DNA of 64,000 bases from Arsenophonus sp031446165 (lineage in GTDB: Bacteria > Pseudomonadota > Gammaproteobacteria > Enterobacterales > Enterobacteriaceae). A program made the translations under genes and the position numbers. The first letter of the stretch is position 1. Each line of letters starts with the position of its first letter. The notes beneath the pieces are model-generated. The model did no database searches. It worked only from the letters and a program-made list of their open reading frames with translations, and was not told the origin of the DNA. The stretch spans positions 372,001 through 436,000 of the forward strand of contig CP132905.1 of NCBI GenBank assembly GCA_031446165.1, read 5' to 3'. Positions 60,305 to 64,000 of the stretch are shown here, piece after piece.

Positions 60305-60634
60305 TTAAATACATTTTATAGGTTTAGGCAAACCTGCGAGTTTTGTTGCTTGTTTAGCTGGACCATTTGGAAAAAGATTGTAAAGATAGAAGCTATTACC
60401 AATGGCTTCACCATATTGTTTGCTAACTGCTTTTGTTAACATTCGCATACTTGGTGATGTATTAAATTTTACATAAAATTCACGAATAAATAGAATAATT
60501 TTCCAATGTTGTTCTGTGAGAATAATGTTCTCATGCTTAGCTAATAAATATACCATTGATTTTTTCCATTCTTTGCTATTTTTTAGGTAACCATGATTAT
60601 CAGTTTCAATTTTACGATTTTCGAATATAAACAT
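60305..60634 (-). CDS. tusE: Sulfurtransferase TusE
   Basis: TusE accepts persulfide sulfur from TusBCD and hands it to MnmA for 2-thiouridine at tRNA position 34. With the start at 60634 the protein has 109 residues, as in E. coli: MFIFENRKIETDNHGYLKNS-EWKKSM, TEQHWKIILFIREFYVKFNTSPSMRMLTKAV, GNSFYLYNLFPNGPAKQATKLAGLPKP-KCI. The active-site Cys is the penultimate residue. An upstream ATG at 60655 adds seven residues without homology. TusBCD and MnmA are not in the window; their presence elsewhere is predicted. Confidence 0.95.
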   Translation of the reverse strand: MFIFENRKIETDNHGYLKNSKEWKKSMVYLLAKHENIILTEQHWKIILFIREFYVKFNTSPSMRMLTKAVSKQYGEAIGNSFYLYNLFPNGPAKQATKLAGLPKPIKCI

Positions 60635-60784
60635 AAAATATTTTTCTATATACAATAAAATAAATATTTTATAAAATTTATTTTTTTATTCAAGTATATT
60701 ATACTAATTAATATATTTTATCTAAATTATGTAATTCTTTAATAAAAGATTTATAATATTTGAACTTTTAAATTATATTTTTAT

Positions 60785-60871
60785 GGAGGGGTGGCCGAGT
60801 GGTTGAAGGCAGTGGTCTTGAAAACCACCGATGGTTAAAACTATCCGAGAGTTCGAATCTCTCCCCCTCCG
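60785..60871 (+). tRNA. serT: tRNA-Ser (anticodon UGA)
   Basis: A class II tRNA. Acceptor GGAGGGG pairs with CCCCTCC, with discriminator G. The anticodon arm GTGGT-CTTGAAA-ACCAC gives anticodon TGA, and there is a long variable arm (about 60830-60846). CCA is not encoded. The place next to tusE corresponds to E. coli serT. Confidence 0.95.
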
Positions 60872-61188
60872 TCATTTTAATAGTAACATATTAATAGTAA
60901 CATACATTTTTAATTTAGAGATTTTTCAATATAAAAATATGATATAGATTTTAAAAGATCATATATTACAATGTGTTATAGAAGAGAAATTTGAAATATT
61001 GTAAAAGATTATTAAATCTTTAAAATTAAAAGCTAATATCAAAGTAATGGTAAATTGCTTTTATTTTTTATTGGGTACTCGTTAACTCGTTAATAGGTGT
61101 TTTGCTCGAAAAGATATAATTATTTATTATTGAAGATATATATAAAATATCTGTGATTAACAATATAAATTTAAAAAATATTTTTGTT
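60872..61188. other. Spacer with a 14-bp tandem repeat
   Basis: AT-rich DNA between tRNA-Ser and the 3' end of tRNA-Asn. Two adjacent identical 14-base units lie at 60877-60890 and 60891-60904. No gene is visible. Confidence 0.6.
60877..60904 (+). repeat. 14-bp tandem duplication after tRNA-Ser
   Basis: The unit TTAATAGTAACATA occurs twice head to tail, starting six bases after the tRNA end. It is probably slippage-derived. Confidence 0.75.
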
Positions 61189-61264
61189 TGGCTCCTCCAA
61201 CTGGATTCGAACCAGTGACACGCGGATTAACAGTCCGCTGTTCTACCGACTGAACTATGGAGGA
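61189..61264 (-). tRNA. tRNA-Asn (anticodon GUU), CCA encoded
   Basis: Read on the minus strand it starts TCCTCCA and ends TGGAGGA-GCCA, with discriminator G and an encoded CCA. The anticodon arm is GCGGA-CTGTTAA-TCCGC with anticodon GTT, and the T-arm CTGG-TTCGAAT-CCAG is intact. The gene is convergent with tRNA-Ser. Together with tRNA-fMet it is one of only two tRNAs here with an encoded CCA. Confidence 0.96.
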
Positions 61265-61860
61265 ATTTAAGGAATAATATTATAAATATATAATAATTTA
61301 TTGTCAATAAAAAAATATGTTTTTTGTGTTTTTCAATCAGATTAAAGATACTATTTTTTTTGTTAAAGTAATTCTTAAATGTAATTATGGCTATTGCATA
61401 GTTTTTTTTATGTTTATTAAAAAGATTTAAAAATCATATTTCATATTTTTTCTTATATTAAAGTTATTTATATAGAAGATATAGATAGATATTTAAATCA
61501 ATATTTTTTTATAAAAATTGTGTATTTATAATTTTTTATTTTTAATTAGAAATTCAATATGAAATTATAAATTTTAATTTAATAAAAATAATTATATATT
61601 TTTTTTATTAGATATTTTTTCAGATAATTATGATTATGCATATTTAAATAGTTCTTATTGACAAATTTTTTAAAATAAGAACGATTTTTTTAAAAAAATT
61701 CAAAACAAAAGTATAAAACTATTGATATTATATATTATTCGTGCGTTAATAAAAAGAAGTCTAATAAACAATATGTTTGATTATAAATATTTTGATTTAT
61801 TTATTACAAAAAATAATATTTTTGATATTATTATTGTGATTTTAATTATCATATTTTTAT
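61265..61860. other. AT-rich spacer upstream of csp
   Basis: About 600 bp of AT-rich DNA between tRNA-Asn and the csp leader. It must carry the promoters of both, but I cannot single them out. No gene is visible. Confidence 0.6.
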
Positions 61861-61940
61861 ATTAACATAGTATTAATATAGGCTTATCTATAACCAGTTA
61901 AAAGCGGAAAATGTTTATTTGTTATAATAGGAAAAGGCAC

Positions 61941-62153
61941 ATGTCTGACAAAATGAAAGGTCAAGTAAAGTGGTTTAATGAATCTAAAGGCTTTGGTTTC
62001 ATCACTCCTTCTGATGGTAGCAAAGATGTATTCGTTCACTTTTCTGCCATTCAAGGAAATGGATTCAAAACCCTTGCTGAGGGACAAAATGTAGAATTTA
62101 CCATTGAAGATGGCTCTAAAGGTCCAGCTGCAGCGAATGTAACTGCTCTTTAA
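61941..62153 (+). CDS. cspE: Cold-shock-like protein (CspE/CspC type)
   Basis: This single-stranded nucleic-acid-binding OB-fold protein acts as an RNA chaperone and antiterminator. The 70 residues run from MSDKMKGQVKWFNESKGFGFI to GPAAANVTAL, with RNP1 KGFGFI and RNP2 VFVHF. It combines CspC-like (AIQGNGFKTLAEGQNVEF) and CspE-like (AANV-AL) signatures, a form I associate with Morganellaceae, so CspC is an alternative name. ATG at 61941 has AGGAAAAGG upstream; the frame extension to 61911 is not homologous. Its codons are less AT-biased than its neighbours, which suggests high expression. A strong terminator follows. Confidence 0.95.
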   Translation: MSDKMKGQVKWFNESKGFGFITPSDGSKDVFVHFSAIQGNGFKTLAEGQNVEFTIEDGSKGPAAANVTAL

Positions 62154-62187
62154 GATGATTCATAAAATTAAATAAAATGGATTTTTT

Positions 62188-62225
62188 GAAGCCTGTCACT
62201 TTCATAGTGACAGGCTTCTTTTTTA
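62188..62225 (+). terminator. Strong intrinsic terminator after csp
   Basis: A 13-bp perfect stem (62188-62200 with 62206-62218; core GCCTGTCACT) with a 5-base loop is followed by seven or more T. It is one of the most GC-rich non-coding elements in the window. Confidence 0.92.
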
Positions 62226-62586
62226 TAGGTAATAATAATTGATGTTTTAGGTATTTATTAAAAATATTTTAATTTTTTATTTTTTTGCGAATCTTATTTT
62301 TATCATAAAAATAAGATTCATCCATTTTTATAAAAAATAAAAAAGGATAAGCTATAAAAAAATTTTTGAAAAAAGATCAGTAGAAAAAATTTAGTATATT
62401 TTTTTATGAAATGAATTATTTGCGTTTATGATTTAAATCATAGTATTAATGATTTAGTATCATGCTTTTCATGAAGACAAATGTATATTAATGATTTATG
62501 TACAGATAATTCGTAATATTTGTATTAGTCACTCTAAAAAAATTATGATAATTTTACATTGTAAATAAAATTTTTATTAAAAAAAT
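62226..62586. other. AT-rich spacer between csp and tmRNA 3' end
   Basis: No gene is visible in these 360 bp. An imperfect hairpin near 62285-62315 (GAATCTTATTTTTATC and its complement) could serve as a bidirectional terminator, but no clear T tract decides it. Confidence 0.55.
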
Positions 62587-62955
62587 TGGTGGAGCTGGCG
62601 GGAGTTGAACCCGCGTCCAAAATTTTTACATCCTAAGTACTACATGCTTATTCTGTTTTATGTTTATTAACTAATTAATTATGAACAGAAACACTTACTA
62701 ATTAGATTTAGTCTTATTATTTTAACGGATACCTCAGACTTAGGTAATCACGCGATCTCTTTTTTAAATTTGACTTCTTTTATCCCCTTCCTAAGAGAGG
62801 AGGCTAGAGTAATAGAAGACGCTGCGCAGGTTATTAAGCTGCCAGTGTATATTGATTGTCGTTTGCGACTATTTTTGCGGCTTTTTACGAGGCCCACCGC
62901 ACCTCGGCATGCACTTTTGGGTTTCATAAATTTCGTCGAATCCTTAATCAGCCCC
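62587..62955 (-). ncRNA. ssrA: tmRNA (SsrA), tag ANDNQYTLAA
   Basis: tmRNA rescues stalled ribosomes and tags nascent proteins for degradation. The 5' end GGGGCTGATT (62955 downwards) pairs with the 3' end AGCTCC-ACCA at 62587, giving the tRNA-Ala-like acceptor with the G-U pair and encoded CCA. The T-arm GCGGGTTCAACTCCCGC is clear. The tag frame follows TAGTCGCAAACGAC: resume codon GCA, then a reading frame for ANDNQYTLAA ending in TAA, close to the ANDENYALAA tag of E. coli. Pseudoknots are AT-rich but the overall length of 369 bases is normal. A TATAAT box at 62980-62975 (minus strand) could be its -10. smpB lies upstream, as in E. coli. Confidence 0.96.
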
Positions 62956-63001
62956 AATTATTTTGTGAAGTAATATTATAAAGTATATTGAAAAATATTT
63001 T

Positions 63002-63481
63002 TTATTTGTATCTATTTTTCATAATTTTATTTTTTTGTATAATCCACTCCTGTTTTTTAATGTCAGAGCGTTTATCATGTTTATTTTTTCCTTTAGCTAA
63101 AGCAATTTTTATTTTGCACCAAGCATTTTTCCAATACAGAGATAATGCTATTATAGTATGACCTGTTTGATTGATTTTTCCAAATAATAAGTCGATTTCA
63201 TGTTTATTTAATAGTAATTTACGTGTTCTTGTAGAATCATAAATTATATTAGAAGAAGCTATACGTAATGGGGTAATCGTTAAACCTAAAAGGTAAGCTT
63301 CTTTATCTTTTATTAATATATAAGTATTGCTAAAATTGACATTTCCAGCACGTAATGCTTTAACTTCCCAACCTAATAGTTTTAAACCAGCTTCAAATAC
63401 TTCATGAATAAAATATTCATATTTGGCTTTTTTGTTTACAATTATAACTTTATGATTTTTTTTTTGTATTTTTTTATTCAT
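63002..63481 (-). CDS. smpB: SsrA-binding protein SmpB
   Basis: SmpB delivers tmRNA to stalled ribosomes. The 159 residues (E. coli 160) have NKKAKYEYFIHEVFEAGLKLLGWEVKALRAGNVNFSNTYI near 17-56, EAYLLGLTITPL, RTRKLLLNKHEIDLL, TIIALSLYWKNAWCKIKIALAKGKNKHDKR near 112-140 and a basic C-terminal helix that enters the mRNA channel. It precedes ssrA on the same strand and diverges from ratA, the E. coli arrangement. Confidence 0.97.
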   Translation of the reverse strand: MNKKIQKKNHKVIIVNKKAKYEYFIHEVFEAGLKLLGWEVKALRAGNVNFSNTYILIKDKEAYLLGLTITPLRIASSNIIYDSTRTRKLLLNKHEIDLLFGKINQTGHTIIALSLYWKNAWCKIKIALAKGKNKHDKRSDIKKQEWIIQKNKIMKNRYK

Positions 63482-63603
63482 CGTAGTTAGTGATTATAAA
63501 CAATTTATTAATAAATAGCACGGTAAAAATAAAATTTTTATTGAATTTTTTATAAATTAAATTTATATTTGATATAAGTTTTATGTATTTGGTAATAATC
63601 TTA

Positions 63604-64000
63604 ATGTCAACGATTGCTTGTTCTTTTTTCATGTCTCATAGTGTAAAAAAAATTTTTAATTTAGTAAATGATGTGAATTCGTATTCTTTATTTTTACCTT
63701 ATTGTACGAATAGTCAAATATTAAATTATCATAAAAATGAAATGATAGCAGCTATTGATGTTTCTCAATATAATTTTGCTAATACTTTTATTACTCATAA
63801 TACATTTATAAAGTATCATATTATTCACATGAAATTAATAAAAGGTCCATTACATCATTTAGTAGGTCATTGGTTATTTAAATCTTTAAATAAAAATTCA
63901 TGTAAGATTAAATTTTATCTGGAAATAAAATTTACTAATCGATTTTTAGAAATAGTTTTTGAAAAAGTATTAAATGAAGTTGCAGAAAAAATTCTTGTAG
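63604..64000 (+). CDS. ratA: RatA, START-like ribosome association toxin family (partial, 3' end outside window)
   Basis: The open frame runs off the right edge after 132 residues; E. coli RatA has about 145. It reads MSTIACSFFMSHSVKKIFNLVNDVNSYSLFLPYCTNSQIL, MIAAIDVSQYNFANTFITHN, LIKGPLHHLVGHWLFKSL and IKFTNRFLEIVFEKVLNEVAEKI, matching the coenzyme Q-binding START domain of RatA/YfjG (PQISR-A-V-YS-EQMY-LVNDV-SYPQFLP). It has been described as an inhibitor of 70S formation and as a Coq10-like protein; its true role is uncertain. ATG at 63604 fits the family; 63583 is an upstream alternative. ratB would follow in E. coli. Confidence 0.93.
   Translation, partial: MSTIACSFFMSHSVKKIFNLVNDVNSYSLFLPYCTNSQILNYHKNEMIAAIDVSQYNFANTFITHNTFIKYHIIHMKLIKGPLHHLVGHWLFKSLNKNSCKIKFYLEIKFTNRFLEIVFEKVLNEVAEKILV

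Noticed and set aside
62770..62973. Open frames on both strands inside the tmRNA gene
   Set aside because: The sequence is fully explained by tmRNA with matched ends, T-arm and tag frame.

Overview
The window is part of the chromosome of a gammaproteobacterium whose genome is eroding in the way typical of insect endosymbionts. It is extremely AT-rich: coding sequence is dominated by A/T-ending codons and spacers are almost pure A+T. Every recognisable gene has a clear Enterobacterales orthologue, usually of nearly the same length. Gene order still follows the E. coli map in blocks, but the genes between retained neighbours have often been replaced by 0.5-1.2 kb of non-coding AT-rich DNA. The cold-shock protein and general protein character fit the Morganellaceae (an Arsenophonus-like symbiont is my best guess), but the genus is an inference. 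There are no insertion sequences, phage genes, CRISPR arrays, toxin or defence genes, and no gene of unknown ancestry except decayed ORF-like AT runs.

Layout. 1-5.4 kb: the 3' end of mltC, tRNA-Phe, then a minus-strand cluster gshB-yqgE-ruvX-yggS-yggT. 6.6-15.9 kb: gmhA, pncC, an empty recA/recX site, alaS, csrA, tRNA-Ser(GCU), tRNA-Arg(ACG), gshA. 16.4-27.4 kb: pgm, a nif3-family gene, sucABCD, and mdh in convergent orientation; the sdh genes that normally precede sucA are missing. 28.5-32.5 kb: ppa, ispB (minus), rplU-rpmA-obgE. 33.7-51.6 kb: greA, ftsH, folP-glmM, secG, tRNA-Leu(GAG), tRNA-fMet, a decayed rimP, nusA-infB-rbfA-truB-rpsO-pnp and deaD, the classic enterobacterial translation/transcription operon. 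52.2-59.6 kb: lptG-lptF (minus), pepA, a probable holC remnant, valS. 59.8-64 kb: hspQ, tusE, tRNA-Ser(UGA), tRNA-Asn, a csp gene, tmRNA, smpB and the 5' part of ratA.

Function. Most of the window is information processing: ribosomal proteins, ribosome assembly GTPase and RbfA, tRNA synthetases, tRNA modification, NusA/GreA/IF2, PNPase/DeaD, and trans-translation. The metabolic part is small but coherent: glutathione synthesis (gshA, gshB), the 2-oxoglutarate to succinate limb of the TCA cycle plus malate dehydrogenase, folate (folP), octaprenyl diphosphate (ispB), pyrophosphatase, and envelope biogenesis (gmhA for LPS heptose, lptF/lptG for LPS export, glmM for UDP-GlcNAc, pgm for glucose-1-phosphate). 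The cell therefore probably still makes an LPS-bearing envelope.

I looked for a new biological system and found none that the sequence supports. The notable observations are about reductive evolution: rimP caught mid-decay with its ends still readable, a probable holC tail before valS, recA missing between pncC and alaS, a mismatched T-stem in tRNA-Phe, selective genomic encoding of the CCA end, an exact 40-bp dispersed intergenic repeat, and an unusually unadapted codon patch at the start of ftsH.
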